Shown: positions 16,988-24,689 of the stretch, in pieces
How the letters are laid out: every line of letters starts with the position of its first letter
How positions within the stretch are numbered: the stretch's first letter is position 1
NCBI GenBank assembly: GCA_030523775.1
Contig: JAUNHW010000013.1
Span: 1-64,000 of the forward strand
Length of the DNA stretch: 64,000 bases
Source: Akkermansia sp.
GTDB lineage: Bacteria; Verrucomicrobiota; Verrucomicrobiia; Verrucomicrobiales; Akkermansiaceae
Direction: 5' to 3'
Translations under genes and position numbers: made by a program
Notes under the pieces: generated by a model
Databases searched by the model: none
Seen by the model: the letters and a program-made list of their open reading frames with translations, nothing else
What the model was told of the DNA's origin: nothing

Positions 16988-17998
16988 CTAATCCTGTTTT
17001 TTGTCCTGTCCGTGCTTGTCAGGCTGTTTCTTTTTGTCGTTCCAGATAATCTGCGCCATGCCAGCAGTGATAACAATATCGTCCAGTGAGCCGTACCGCT
17101 CCTTGTACCGCCTTATGCGTGGCAGCGGGTTCGGTGGTTCTGGTTTCTCTGGTGCTGGTGCTGGGTCTGGTGGTTGTGTAGGTCTCGGCGTGGGCAAGTT
17201 GTCGGGAGCTGGGCTGCTCGGCGTTTTAGGGGGTGCTGTGGGCTTTGTGGGTGGTATTTTGACGGGCTGGGGCACAGCCATGCCCGTGTGCCCCGCTTGC
17301 CAGTCCTTGTCCAGTAGGTCGCGGAAGCGGCTGCGGTTCATGTTCATGTTGGACTGCCGTGCTATGCGTAGCGGCGATATGCCCGCCCGTAGCGCGTCCT
17401 TCTTGGAGACTGGTCGAAGCACCATGTACGAGTTGAAGCCGAACGGGGCATACGGGACCTCGAAGCCGCCGAGTGATCTGGCGTTCATCCTGTCAGCCCA
17501 AAAGTGCCAGTCGGTCTTCAAGCGGATGGCGTTTTCATTTCTCTGGTGGACAAGGCGTTTCTGCTTGGCTCCAGGCGTTCGCACGAACTTCCACGCGGGG
17601 TAGTGCGAGAGATGCCACTTGTCCATGCCCACGCGCCACTGTGCAAGGCCGTGCGCCTGTCGCACATTGGTCTGATAAATGAGTTTCAAGCGGGCGGGTT
17701 GAATGAGTTTTTGGAGCTCTGGTGGCAGGTCACCCTCCCCGCACGTGTTGCGGATGACCGCCTGTGCGTCGCGGATGAACTTGTCGTAGTCCTCCGCACT
17801 GTAGCTCTCGCCGTTGGCAAGTGCTCGGTCGATGAGTGCCTGAAGCTTGCCAAGTAGCTCCTCCTCCTGGATGCCCGCGCTGGTGAACGCGAACGTGAAC
17901 ATGGACTCGGACACGTTGTCGTAGGCGGTCGGTACCTTTTGCCTGAACGCCCGCAGGGCGAGCCTGTCCATCTCGGCCTGTGTGTACTTGGTAGGCAT
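16988..17998 (-). CDS. Mu gpF-like minor head protein
   Basis: The 336-residue product contains the core of the Mu gpF/SPP1 gp7 head-morphogenesis family: LKLIYQTNVRQAHGLAQWR, where an Arg/Thr-Asn element is conserved, followed by an RRLVHQRNENAIRLKTD-like region (KQKRLVHQRNENAIRL). Residues 245-305 are Pro-rich and probably disordered, and the C-terminus is Lys-rich. The family is a minor head protein that works with the portal. The portal gene that normally precedes it is missing here. A short hairpin-forming sequence (CCCAC-AAA-GTGGG) follows the stop codon. Confidence 0.75.
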   Translation of the reverse strand: MPTKYTQAEMDRLALRAFRQKVPTAYDNVSESMFTFAFTSAGIQEEELLGKLQALIDRALANGESYSAEDYDKFIRDAQAVIRNTCGEGDLPPELQKLIQPARLKLIYQTNVRQAHGLAQWRVGMDKWHLSHYPAWKFVRTPGAKQKRLVHQRNENAIRLKTDWHFWADRMNARSLGGFEVPYAPFGFNSYMVLRPVSKKDALRAGISPLRIARQSNMNMNRSRFRDLLDKDWQAGHTGMAVPQPVKIPPTKPTAPPKTPSSPAPDNLPTPRPTQPPDPAPAPEKPEPPNPLPRIRRYKERYGSLDDIVITAGMAQIIWNDKKKQPDKHGQDKKQD

Positions 17999-18002
17999 GG
18001 TC

Positions 18003-18296
18003 TTACTTGTTGGCTATGTTGCGCACGTCCTCCCGTTCGTGGACCACGTTGACGTTCATGAACTGGTCGGCAATCTGCTGGGGTGACAGCGGGGTGTCCT
18101 TGTCCAAGTGCCACCGCATGTCGGTGGACATGCCGAGCATCTGCAGAATGCGGATTAGGACATATGTCACGCGGTAGGCCTGTGTCCTGTCGCGTGTCTG
18201 GAGCCCAAGCTCCACCGTCTGGCGTTGGTATCCGTCTCGGGCGACAAAGGGCAAGCGCACCTTGTACCCGCCGCTTGTGTTTCTTCTCACTTGCAT
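18003..18296 (-). CDS. Small phage protein, unknown function
   Basis: This 97-residue protein is basic at its N-terminus (MQVRRNTSGGYKVRLPF) and may be alpha/beta. The N-terminal 35 residues loosely resemble the arm-type DNA-binding segment of integrases, but no catalytic domain follows. It overlaps the HAD gene by 10 bp and precedes the gpF-like gene by 4 bp, so it belongs to the same transcript. Confidence 0.55.
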   Translation of the reverse strand: MQVRRNTSGGYKVRLPFVARDGYQRQTVELGLQTRDRTQAYRVTYVLIRILQMLGMSTDMRWHLDKDTPLSPQQIADQFMNVNVVHEREDVRNIANK

Positions 18297-18940
18297 GGCT
18301 CGCTGGCAATCATCAGGGCTTGTAACTGACCAAGGTCGTCCACCTCCGTTTCTGGGTGGACCTCCCGTAACTCGGCGGGCGTGGCATATCCCGTCCTGAC
18401 CGCCACCACCGTGGCGTGTGCCGCCTCCCCCGCAATCACGTCGTGCGGCGTGTCTCCCACGTAGAGAGTTTGCTCGGGCGCCATGCCCGCCTGTGCCATG
18501 TACTGGCGCAGGGCGTTGGCCTTGTCGTGTTGCCCGCCAATGATGCGTTTCATGTAGCGGGAGAGACCAAGGTACTGCGCCTGCCGCTTGACGACAGAAG
18601 TCTGTGCCGCACTGAACACGTGGCAGTCGATGCCCCGTTCCTGCAGGTAGTTCAGCAACATCTTGGCACAGGGTAGCGGTCGCACGTTGGTGACGCGGTG
18701 TTCCAGCCGTAGGTATGCCATGCCGTACAGCTCGTCAACCCGCTCGGGCTTGACGTTCGGGAACTGGGCGGCGTTGAACTTGGTTATGGGTAGGCAGAAT
18801 GCGTTTATCCACTCCTGCTCGGAATACTCGCGCAAGCCCAGTCGCCGCCGCACCCAGTTGAACACCTCGGTGCTGAACGGAACATCGTTGCAGAGTGTTC
18901 CGCTCCAGTCTAATATTGCGTGCTTAATGTTGCTTAACAT
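18287..18940 (-). CDS. HAD-superfamily hydrolase with altered motif I
   Basis: This 217-residue protein matches the phosphoglycolate-phosphatase-like HAD layout. Motif I is ILDWSGTL with the nucleophile D11. A cap domain follows (about 20-85), motif II is FSAAQTS, and motif IV is TLYVGDTPHDVIAGEAA. The second Asp of the usual DxD is Ser13, which removes the normal general acid of phosphatases; phosphonoacetaldehyde hydrolases, for comparison, carry Ala there. The gene lies between the helicase loader and structural genes. A role in nucleotide or sugar phosphate metabolism during infection is possible; the substrate is unknown. Confidence 0.75.
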   Translation of the reverse strand: MLSNIKHAILDWSGTLCNDVPFSTEVFNWVRRRLGLREYSEQEWINAFCLPITKFNAAQFPNVKPERVDELYGMAYLRLEHRVTNVRPLPCAKMLLNYLQERGIDCHVFSAAQTSVVKRQAQYLGLSRYMKRIIGGQHDKANALRQYMAQAGMAPEQTLYVGDTPHDVIAGEAAHATVVAVRTGYATPAELREVHPETEVDDLGQLQALMIASEPCK

Positions 18941-18947
18941 ACTTGTA

Positions 18948-19550
18948 TTACTTCGTTAACGATAATTCCTGCTTTGCCCGCAAACAGAAGTCCTCGGCAT
19001 CCGATGCCTCCACCACCACATTGCGCCCACGGTGGATGCGGCTGGCAATGCGGATGTCGATGCTGTCGCTAATCTCGTTCACGGACAAGTTGCTCGTGAG
19101 GAGAGTCCACTTGCCCAAACGCGCGTTCAGAACTTGGTAGAGCTGGGCGCGGACGAACTCGGACATCTGTTCTGCGCCAAGGTCGTCAATGGCAAGAAAG
19201 CGCAGGGTGCACAGGTGGTCGGTCAAGCCATACTCTCCGTCTCGGAGCATGGATGCAATCTTTGACATGCTCCAGCACTGTGCCTCCTTGCCCATGTTGC
19301 GCAGTACGTTGACCACCGCCTTGGCGAGATGGGTCTTGCCGCACCCGCTCTGGCCGCATAGAGTGAGCCAGTAGGCTTTCTGGCGGTGGATAATGTCGTT
19401 CAGGAGCCATTGTGCCTCCTTGTGCATGCGGCGTGTTTCTGGTGTGAGCCAAGGCGGTTCTTCCCAGCCAAGTGCAAACTCGGTCGGTGTGTAGTTCCTT
19501 TCAGGTGCCACCAGTTCGTACAGGGTGGCGTTGATGAGTGTCTGGTCCAT
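18948..19550 (-). CDS. DnaC-like helicase loader ATPase
   Basis: The 200-residue AAA+ protein has Walker A GQSGCGKT (residues 66-73), Walker B FLAIDDLG (about 118-125) and a DnaC/IstB-type arginine-finger region (DIRIASRIHRG). It would load the host or phage replicative helicase at the origin opened by the initiator encoded 4 bp upstream (19555-20316). The initiator plus DnaC-like pair is the standard lambdoid replication arrangement. Confidence 0.85.
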   Translation of the reverse strand: MDQTLINATLYELVAPERNYTPTEFALGWEEPPWLTPETRRMHKEAQWLLNDIIHRQKAYWLTLCGQSGCGKTHLAKAVVNVLRNMGKEAQCWSMSKIASMLRDGEYGLTDHLCTLRFLAIDDLGAEQMSEFVRAQLYQVLNARLGKWTLLTSNLSVNEISDSIDIRIASRIHRGRNVVVEASDAEDFCLRAKQELSLTK

Positions 19551-19554
19551 GGTG

Positions 19555-20316
19555 TCAGTATATGTTGCGGTTTAGCTTTGTTGACGTGTTCGGCTTGTTC
19601 TTCGTCTTGTCGCGTTCTCGGTTCTCTGCCCAGTACCTCGCCCACTTCCTCGCTGCCGCCCGCCAATCGCGGATGGTGCGTCCGTGGTTATCCTGCCAGT
19701 CGGTGGCAAGCAAGTTGTCGAGAAACTGCGAGGCGCATAGTTCGGCGTTGTCGAGCTTCATGCCGAGTCGCGCGAGCGCGGGTTCCATTTCCGCTTGGAC
19801 TAATGGCAGCGTAATGGGTGGGTGGTTTATTTGGGTTATATTCTCCTTATCTTGTATTGTCTTGTTATTGTTATTGTTATTATTGTTTGCATATGCATTT
19901 GCATCACGCGGTTCCATGCTTTTGTTCTGCAATTGCATTGCATCTGCATCTGCATCTGTACTCGGTGCCGTTTCCGTGTTTTCCCCGCCGTTGCAACGTT
20001 TTTGCCACCTTTCCTTTGCCGCAAATTGACGCTTTTGGCACACGTTTCTGTAGTGCGAAGCCGTCTCGGAGTTGTAAATGTTCAACACCAAATCGTCTCC
20101 GTCCCAGCTCCAAAGTTGAGAGTTTTTGGGAATTTTTTGCACGCCAATCCACCGCATCCACTCCGATTTTTTCCATTTTCTGGCTCCAATCAGGCGTCCG
20201 CTGGTGCTGTCCTCGCGAGCGAGATACATGCACATCATGATGGCTTGACCTACCTCCAGCTCCCCCGCTTGCAGGAAGATATTCTGCAGTTCCATGCCCA
20301 GTATGTAGTGCTTCAT
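19555..20316 (-). CDS. Phage replication initiator-like protein with poly-Asn linker
   Basis: This 253-residue protein begins with a winged-helix-like domain (residues 1-110, including MRWIGVQKIPKNSQLWSW). A low-complexity linker (about 115-155) contains an Asp/Ala stretch and eight consecutive Asn. The C-terminal region reads DNLLATDWQDNHGRTIRDWRAAARKW, like the helicase-interaction end of phage replisome organisers. Pairing with the downstream DnaC-like gene supports the role. Translation starts from a strong AAAGGAG. The poly-Asn is encoded by a TTGTTA hexanucleotide microsatellite, so its length can change without a frameshift. Confidence 0.7.
   Translation of the reverse strand: MKHYILGMELQNIFLQAGELEVGQAIMMCMYLAREDSTSGRLIGARKWKKSEWMRWIGVQKIPKNSQLWSWDGDDLVLNIYNSETASHYRNVCQKRQFAAKERWQKRCNGGENTETAPSTDADADAMQLQNKSMEPRDANAYANNNNNNNNKTIQDKENITQINHPPITLPLVQAEMEPALARLGMKLDNAELCASQFLDNLLATDWQDNHGRTIRDWRAAARKWARYWAENRERDKTKNKPNTSTKLNRNIY
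19862..19884. repeat. TTGTTA hexanucleotide microsatellite in the initiator gene
   Basis: Tandem TTGTTA units on the plus strand encode alternating AAT/AAC Asn codons on the minus strand. A very similar tract lies at about 103-125 near the left edge, followed in both cases by GCATATGCA-type sequence. Confidence 0.7.
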
Positions 20317-20531
20317 TTCTGGTGGTCTCCTTTCTCGTCCAGCGGTTCAAGGTGCGTGCAGGTTACCATCTCGCCCGTTGCGTGTAGGCAAAGGTGCTCC
20401 GCGCCCTGTATGGCGGGCTTGTAGTTCAACACGGCCACAAACACGCGCGGGCGGTTCTCGGCGCGCATCTGCTCGTAGTGCTCCGCGCTGAAGTAAATTA
20501 TCGGCGGTCGCTTGCGTCTTTTGGTTTTCAT
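20313..20531 (-). CDS. Small phage protein, unknown function
   Basis: This 72-residue protein has a very basic start (MKTKRRKRPPIIYFS) and two Cys/His pairs in the second half (CLHATGEMVTCTH) that might bind a metal. It overlaps both neighbours by 4 bp (ATGA) and has AAAGGAGG upstream, so translation is well supported. Confidence 0.6.
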   Translation of the reverse strand: MKTKRRKRPPIIYFSAEHYEQMRAENRPRVFVAVLNYKPAIQGAEHLCLHATGEMVTCTHLEPLDEKGDHQK

Positions 20532-20752
20532 GCCGTACCTCCTTTCCAGATGACTGTTTCTTCTTTCCAGATGGCGCGTTTTCCGCGGATGGTTACGGTT
20601 AGTTCGCCCGTGCTCCAGATGGTCGGTTCCACTTCGGTGGCCTCGTCTGTAAAGACGAGATTTAGGCTATCCTTGAATTGTATCCATACGGGGCGGTCTA
20701 GTTCTTCCTCGTCCAGTTTTTGCAGTTCTGTCAGTAGTTCACGTGCGGTCAT
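20528..20752 (-). CDS. Small acidic phage protein, unknown function
   Basis: The start at 20752 (MTARELLTELQKLDEEELDRPVW) was chosen because it has AAAGGAG 7 nt upstream and overlaps the XRE gene by 4 bp. The 74-residue product resembles another small protein of the block (24307-24516): both open with a T-x-x-ELLTEL/ELITEL helix followed by an acidic loop and an aromatic strand, so they may be distant paralogues. Confidence 0.65.
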   Translation of the reverse strand: MTARELLTELQKLDEEELDRPVWIQFKDSLNLVFTDEATEVEPTIWSTGELTVTIRGKRAIWKEETVIWKGGTA

Positions 20753-21123
20753 GGCTGGTCTCCTTTCGTGTCGAATTGCGGGAACATGGCGATTATATCT
20801 GCCGCGTTTGCCCATCCATTCGTGATGGCGGTGACGATGGCGCGGAATGCCACGCCAAGTCGTTTGTCGGTCTGGCATAGCTCGCGTATCTCATGCACGG
20901 GCGGGCGGCAGTCGTGCATGATAATGTCGGCATAGTGCATGTGCAGGGCGGCTAGTAGCAATTGCAGTTGCTTGTCGTTGGCATCCCTGCGGCCTGTCTC
21001 AATGTCCGTGATATAGGACGGAGACACCCCGCTGCGCTTGGCTAGCTCGCGGACGGAAAAACCCATCTCCCTGCGGCGGCGGTGGAGTAGTATGCAGTAC
21101 GGTTCAAACAGTGGTTCTTTCAT
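20749..21123 (-). CDS. XRE-family transcriptional regulator
   Basis: The 124-residue protein has a classical Cro/CI helix-turn-helix at about residues 12-66: LLHRRRREMGFSVRELAKRSGVSPSYITDIETGRR. The C-terminal 55 residues are an unassigned helical domain. It is encoded within the replication block rather than at the divergent switch, so it may act as an antirepressor or late switch. AAGGGAG precedes the start. Confidence 0.8.
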   Translation of the reverse strand: MKEPLFEPYCILLHRRRREMGFSVRELAKRSGVSPSYITDIETGRRDANDKQLQLLLAALHMHYADIIMHDCRPPVHEIRELCQTDKRLGVAFRAIVTAITNGWANAADIIAMFPQFDTKGDQP

Positions 21124-21126
21124 GAT

Positions 21127-21486
21127 TCAGCTCCCTTCTATATTGTGGCCGTATGTGCCGCATTCTTTAATAAGTATGCTGCGCTTTAGTAGTCTGTCAT
21201 TTTGGAAATGCTTGTAGTAATTCCTCCAAAAATCTTCAGTTCTGGCCGCATCTTCGATAGCTTGAGACAATTTTCTTATCTTGTTTTTCAGCCGTGCCTC
21301 GCGGTTCTTGCGCATCCAGCGGGCGCGCTCTTTGTACGGCTCCCATGTATGTCCGCAATGGCTAATTGTCCTGCGGTGGCAATCGCGGCAAATGCTGGTT
21401 TCTTCTGTTTCGTGGCTAGGGTCGAGGTGTACGTCTAGCGGTCCTCCGCACCATACGCAACGATGCTCTCTTTTCGGTGTCTTCAT
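21127..21486 (-). CDS. Zinc-ribbon/HNH-like small protein
   Basis: The 119-residue product carries CVWCGG (residues 10-13) and CRDCHRR (33-36), a treble-clef arrangement seen in HNH-like and zinc-ribbon proteins, followed by a very basic helical C-terminus (KERARWMRKNREARLKNKIRK). Without a clear catalytic H-N-H triad I only claim zinc binding, with nucleic-acid binding likely. It overlaps the next gene by 4 bp and has an AAAGGAG site. Confidence 0.6.
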   Translation of the reverse strand: MKTPKREHRCVWCGGPLDVHLDPSHETEETSICRDCHRRTISHCGHTWEPYKERARWMRKNREARLKNKIRKLSQAIEDAARTEDFWRNYYKHFQNDRLLKRSILIKECGTYGHNIEGS

Positions 21487-22124
21487 TCCTTGTCTCCTTT
21501 CTGTTCCGCTGCCAGATAATAGCTGTTCATGCGCTCCAGCATAGGCCGCAAGCGTTCCATTGTTCCCAGCAGCTCCCGCAGGGAGAGCCGTTGGTCGAGG
21601 TTCATGTTCGGGTAGCCGTCCACGTTGTCGTCGGCCTCCGTGCCAAGCTGCACCGCGCGCGCCGCACCTATAAGCTCATCCAGTTCATCGTGTGCGTCTG
21701 ACTGGTCCTCGAAGGGTGCCCACATGGCGGCATGGTGTTTTCTGTACCAGTCTTTCCATTGCGCGGCCGCCTCCTCGCTCACAACGCGGTGGCAGGCCAC
21801 GCAAATCACAGCGGCTTCAAGACCGCCCGTCTCGCGGTTGTAGCACGGCAAGTTGTACACCTGTCCGCCGCAATGCTCGCACTTGGGGCGTGTGGCATCC
21901 TGTTCAGCCTGTGTCAGCTTTTCGTCCTCAGCCCTGTCCATAGCGTCAGCCAGTGCACGGAATGCGCCTGAATCGTACTTGGCGAATTTGCGGGCGTTTT
22001 TGCTCATGTCCAACAAGCCGTCTGCGAAGGTGCCCACGCATATTCCCATACCCTTGCCCCGTGGTATGATGCTAAGCCCTCCCCAGCGTACTTGTGCTTT
22101 ATAGTCCGATGCTTTTCTGCTCAT
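21483..22124 (-). CDS. Zinc-finger phage protein, unknown function
   Basis: The 213-residue protein has an N-terminal region of unknown fold and a four-Cys site built from CEHCGG and CVACHR near residues 82-111, separated by about 22 residues. The C-terminus is helical and acidic. It overlaps the zinc-ribbon gene by 4 bp and is preceded by AAAGGA. A role in the replication/recombination module is inferred only from position. Confidence 0.6.
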   Translation of the reverse strand: MSRKASDYKAQVRWGGLSIIPRGKGMGICVGTFADGLLDMSKNARKFAKYDSGAFRALADAMDRAEDEKLTQAEQDATRPKCEHCGGQVYNLPCYNRETGGLEAAVICVACHRVVSEEAAAQWKDWYRKHHAAMWAPFEDQSDAHDELDELIGAARAVQLGTEADDNVDGYPNMNLDQRLSLRELLGTMERLRPMLERMNSYYLAAEQKGDKE

Positions 22125-22142
22125 CTGTGTAGTTCCTTTCTC

Positions 22143-22658
22143 TTAAAATGCTATAATGCAGTACCCCTGCAAAGCCTTGTCCTTTTCCCCGCGGCAACGC
22201 CCCGTGTGCATCTCGCGGTCGTCGATGCCCCAGTGCTTGGCCATGGTGTCGCGTACGTGCTTGAGCCTGCCCCACACGTTGTCATCGTCTGGAGCCACGC
22301 CTCTGTTGTAGCACCATATCACGTGGTACTCGCTGGGTGGCTCGGTGGAGATTGCGTGGTTCTGTTCTTTGCGGCGGTAGATTGCCGCCATGGTGGCGTA
22401 CTCGATGGCGTTCCACCAATTGCGGCGCGCCCACATCAGGTTCCTCCCGCTGTTCAGCCCCACGATTGTCGGCGGGTGTGGGATGATAATCCAGCGCATG
22501 CCCGCGTAGCCGTGTTTCTCCACCAGCTCGTTGGCGTGGGCAAGTTCCCGTTCTCCCAGTAGGTTGCCCGCGAGTAGGTATACCTGCTGCGCGGTAAGGG
22601 CGGTCTTGGCTTTGCGGGCGGGGGCTTTCGCCCCCGCCTTTTGGGTTGATTTTTTCAT
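22143..22658 (-). CDS. RusA-like Holliday junction resolvase
   Basis: I start the gene at ATG 22658 (MKKSTQKAGAK), 2 bp from the SSB-like gene; longer readings run back into that gene. The 171-residue product has a basic N-terminal tail and then a RusA-like core: IIIPHPPTIVGLN, YHVIWCYNRGVAPDDDNVWGRLKHVRDTMAKHWGIDDREMH. The DDDN and IDDRE acid clusters with the intervening Lys match the metal-binding Asp pattern of RusA. It would resolve branched phage DNA made by the neighbouring recombination proteins. Confidence 0.65.
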   Translation of the reverse strand: MKKSTQKAGAKAPARKAKTALTAQQVYLLAGNLLGERELAHANELVEKHGYAGMRWIIIPHPPTIVGLNSGRNLMWARRNWWNAIEYATMAAIYRRKEQNHAISTEPPSEYHVIWCYNRGVAPDDDNVWGRLKHVRDTMAKHWGIDDREMHTGRCRGEKDKALQGYCIIAF

Positions 22659-22660
22659 CT

Positions 22661-23218
22661 TTAGAACGGAATGTCGTCGTCCTGCTCGTTCGGCAGCGGT
22701 ACGGGGGTCTGTACCTGCGGGGCTGGTGCCTGTGCAGGTGCGGGTGGTGCCGCCTGTTGCACAGGTGCCGTGCGCTGTGTCTGTTGCTGGCGCGGCGCGG
22801 GCGCATCCTCCATGTCGGGTACCTCGTCGGGGCGCACGTAGCGGTCTACCTTGGACTTCACCTTCCACTCGCCCGTCTTTTTGTCTTGGTAGTCCTCCTC
22901 CACGGTCTTTACCCAGCACTTGCGCTGTATCAGCTGGGGAGTGTTGACGATGGCTTTCTGCCCCGCTTCCACGTGTTCGCCGATGGCGTGCCTGAACTGG
23001 TCTATCTTCCAGAATGCCTTGTCGGTGAATACAAGGTTATCATAGACCGTTTCGATGCCGTTGATGGCATCTCCGACTTGGAGTTTCAGGGCAATCATGT
23101 CGTTGCCGCTGGTGCTCCGTTTTTCCTCTGCGTCTTGGACGCGGCAGGGATAGTACCCTGGTTTCAGGTGCGTGTTGCCGCCACCTGTTCCATCACTAGT
23201 TGCTGTGTACGTAATCAT
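22661..23218 (-). CDS. Single-stranded DNA-binding-like protein (DUF669-like)
   Basis: The 185-residue protein opens with an OB-like domain (residues 1-125) resembling phage DUF669 proteins: LKPGYYPCRVQDAEEKRS, MIALKLQVGD, and KKTGEWKVKSKVDRY. A Pro/Gln/Ala-rich linker follows and the protein ends in the acidic tip QDDDIPF, the hallmark of SSB proteins that recruit partners. It sits between the nuclease and the resolvase genes. Confidence 0.75.
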   Translation of the reverse strand: MITYTATSDGTGGGNTHLKPGYYPCRVQDAEEKRSTSGNDMIALKLQVGDAINGIETVYDNLVFTDKAFWKIDQFRHAIGEHVEAGQKAIVNTPQLIQRKCWVKTVEEDYQDKKTGEWKVKSKVDRYVRPDEVPDMEDAPAPRQQQTQRTAPVQQAAPPAPAQAPAPQVQTPVPLPNEQDDDIPF

Positions 23219-23245
23219 TTTTTCTTTTTTGGGTTAGGGGTTAAT

Positions 23246-24310
23246 TTACTTCTTGCTGATGCTCAACCGCTGGGCGGTGGGCTTTTCCTCGAACTTGTCC
23301 TCGGGGACGGGTTTGCTGTCTCCGTAGTGGAGTTTCCACATCTCCGTGAACGTTTTTGCGGACATGCTGCCGTAGGCGTGCAGGACGCGCATGTGTCCAA
23401 AGTCGCCAATGTATTGCCCCACAAGGGTCTCGGGGGCTACCTTGCTGACTCCTGGTTTCGAGAGCTTGAAGCGGCCAATCTTGTCCACTTTTTGCTCTGC
23501 CATCTTCGCTCTGATGCCGTTCTTGACCGCATCCGCATAGGAGCTGGCCACCGCCGCCATTTCGACGAACTGTGCCGCCTTGTCGGGGTCTTTCAGCAGC
23601 TCGGTGACAAAGGTGATTTTTTCTGGGAGTTCCTTTTCCTTGTCAGTTAGCTTCTTCAAGCCCTCCGTTTCCTTTTTGGCTTGCTCCACCATCTGGAGAC
23701 GGAGCGGGCAGTCGTCCTTGCGGCCGCACCATGAGCACTTGTCGCATGCGTGTGGTTCGGCGGGCGCGTCGATGATGCCGCGCACCAACCGTTCCGCTTC
23801 CGCGCGGGTGAACGTCATGTACGTGGTCTCCTCTTGGTCTATGTAGAGCAGCACCGCCGTCCATTCGTCCACAAAGTAGGCGTTCATGCAAGCCAACGCG
23901 TATGCCGCCATCTGCGCGCGGTAGTCGCGGATCTGGCCGCTCTTGTAGTCGATGAGGATGCCGCGCTCTGGAATGAGCGTGTCCATCGTTCCCACCTTTA
24001 GGGAGTCGATGCCGTGCTCGGCGCGCAACTCGTCCTCGCGGGTGATGATGACGGTGTCTTCTGCCAGTTGCAGGACGTGTTGCACCGCCCAGCGGCAGGC
24101 AACCTCGTCGTTGTCCTTTAGCGTGGCACCCAATGCCCCCGCCGCCTTGGTGACGGACTTGTCGGGGCGGGCGAGAGCCTCGCGGATGATGCTGTCCAGC
24201 TTGGTGCCGCGCTGGGCGGCTTCCCCTGCGGGTTCATCGTTGGGGAGCCAGCAGCGGCAGGATTCCAAGCTCGGAAGCTGTGACGGGCGTATCTCGGTCA
24301 GGGTCTTCAT
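23246..24310 (-). CDS. PD-(D/E)XK nuclease, DUF2800/Cas4-like
   Basis: The start at 24310 (MKTLTEIRP) has AAAGGAG 7 nt upstream and a 4-bp overlap with the preceding gene. The 354-residue product has the nuclease core VGTMDTLIPERGILIDYKSG, giving the D-(x)n-D-x-K signature, followed by QMAAYALACM. A four-Cys cluster, CDKCSWCGRKDDC (about residues 195-207), is as in iron-sulfur Cas4/RecB-like enzymes. A helical C-terminus completes it. Such proteins act as phage recombination exonucleases, here with the RecA-like ATPase at 25036-26139. Confidence 0.8.
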   Translation of the reverse strand: MKTLTEIRPSQLPSLESCRCWLPNDEPAGEAAQRGTKLDSIIREALARPDKSVTKAAGALGATLKDNDEVACRWAVQHVLQLAEDTVIITREDELRAEHGIDSLKVGTMDTLIPERGILIDYKSGQIRDYRAQMAAYALACMNAYFVDEWTAVLLYIDQEETTYMTFTRAEAERLVRGIIDAPAEPHACDKCSWCGRKDDCPLRLQMVEQAKKETEGLKKLTDKEKELPEKITFVTELLKDPDKAAQFVEMAAVASSYADAVKNGIRAKMAEQKVDKIGRFKLSKPGVSKVAPETLVGQYIGDFGHMRVLHAYGSMSAKTFTEMWKLHYGDSKPVPEDKFEEKPTAQRLSISKK

Positions 24311-24516
24311 TGTGTATCTCCTTTCCGTTTTTTTGCACACAGTAGGCATACAAAATCGCTGTCCTCGGTGTCTGCATACAACATGCGTTCCTCGTCTACC
24401 TCTTCGATGGTTTCAAAAGGTTCTCCTTTCTTGTATGACTTTGCGAAACGCACTTCTTCATTGCCATATTCGTCGAGAAATTGGACCAATTCCGTGATGA
24501 GTTCCTTTACAGTCAT
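24307..24516 (-). CDS. Small acidic phage protein, unknown function
   Basis: The start at 24516 (MTVKELITELVQFL) was chosen for its AAAGGAG 7 nt upstream and ATGA overlap with the gene before it. The 69-residue product is acidic and ends with CLLCAKKRK, a possible metal-binding pair. Its N-terminus resembles that of 20528-20752. Confidence 0.6.
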   Translation of the reverse strand: MTVKELITELVQFLDEYGNEEVRFAKSYKKGEPFETIEEVDEERMLYADTEDSDFVCLLCAKKRKGDTQ

Positions 24517-24689
24517 CGTACAACTCCTTTCTGGTAGCGTAGCTGCTTGCGGTGGCCCTTGCTGCGCTGGAGTTTCCACGCTGCCGCATGGCGGTTCATG
24601 CGCGTTGATTTTGCTGCGTATAACCAGCGTAAGAGCTTTTCCCATCGCCGTTTCTTGGTGTCGGTTGCCGTTTCAATTTCTGGGTTCAT
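24513..24689 (-). CDS. Small basic phage protein (58 residues)
   Basis: This short gene fills the gap between two neighbours, overlapping both by 4 bp (ATGA at each end), and has AAAGGGG 7 nt upstream of its ATG. The product, beginning MNPEIETATDTKKRRWEKLL, is strongly basic (KKRR, KLQRSKGHRKQLRYQK) and mostly helical, which suggests nucleic-acid binding. No family recognised. Confidence 0.6.
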   Translation of the reverse strand: MNPEIETATDTKKRRWEKLLRWLYAAKSTRMNRHAAAWKLQRSKGHRKQLRYQKGVVR

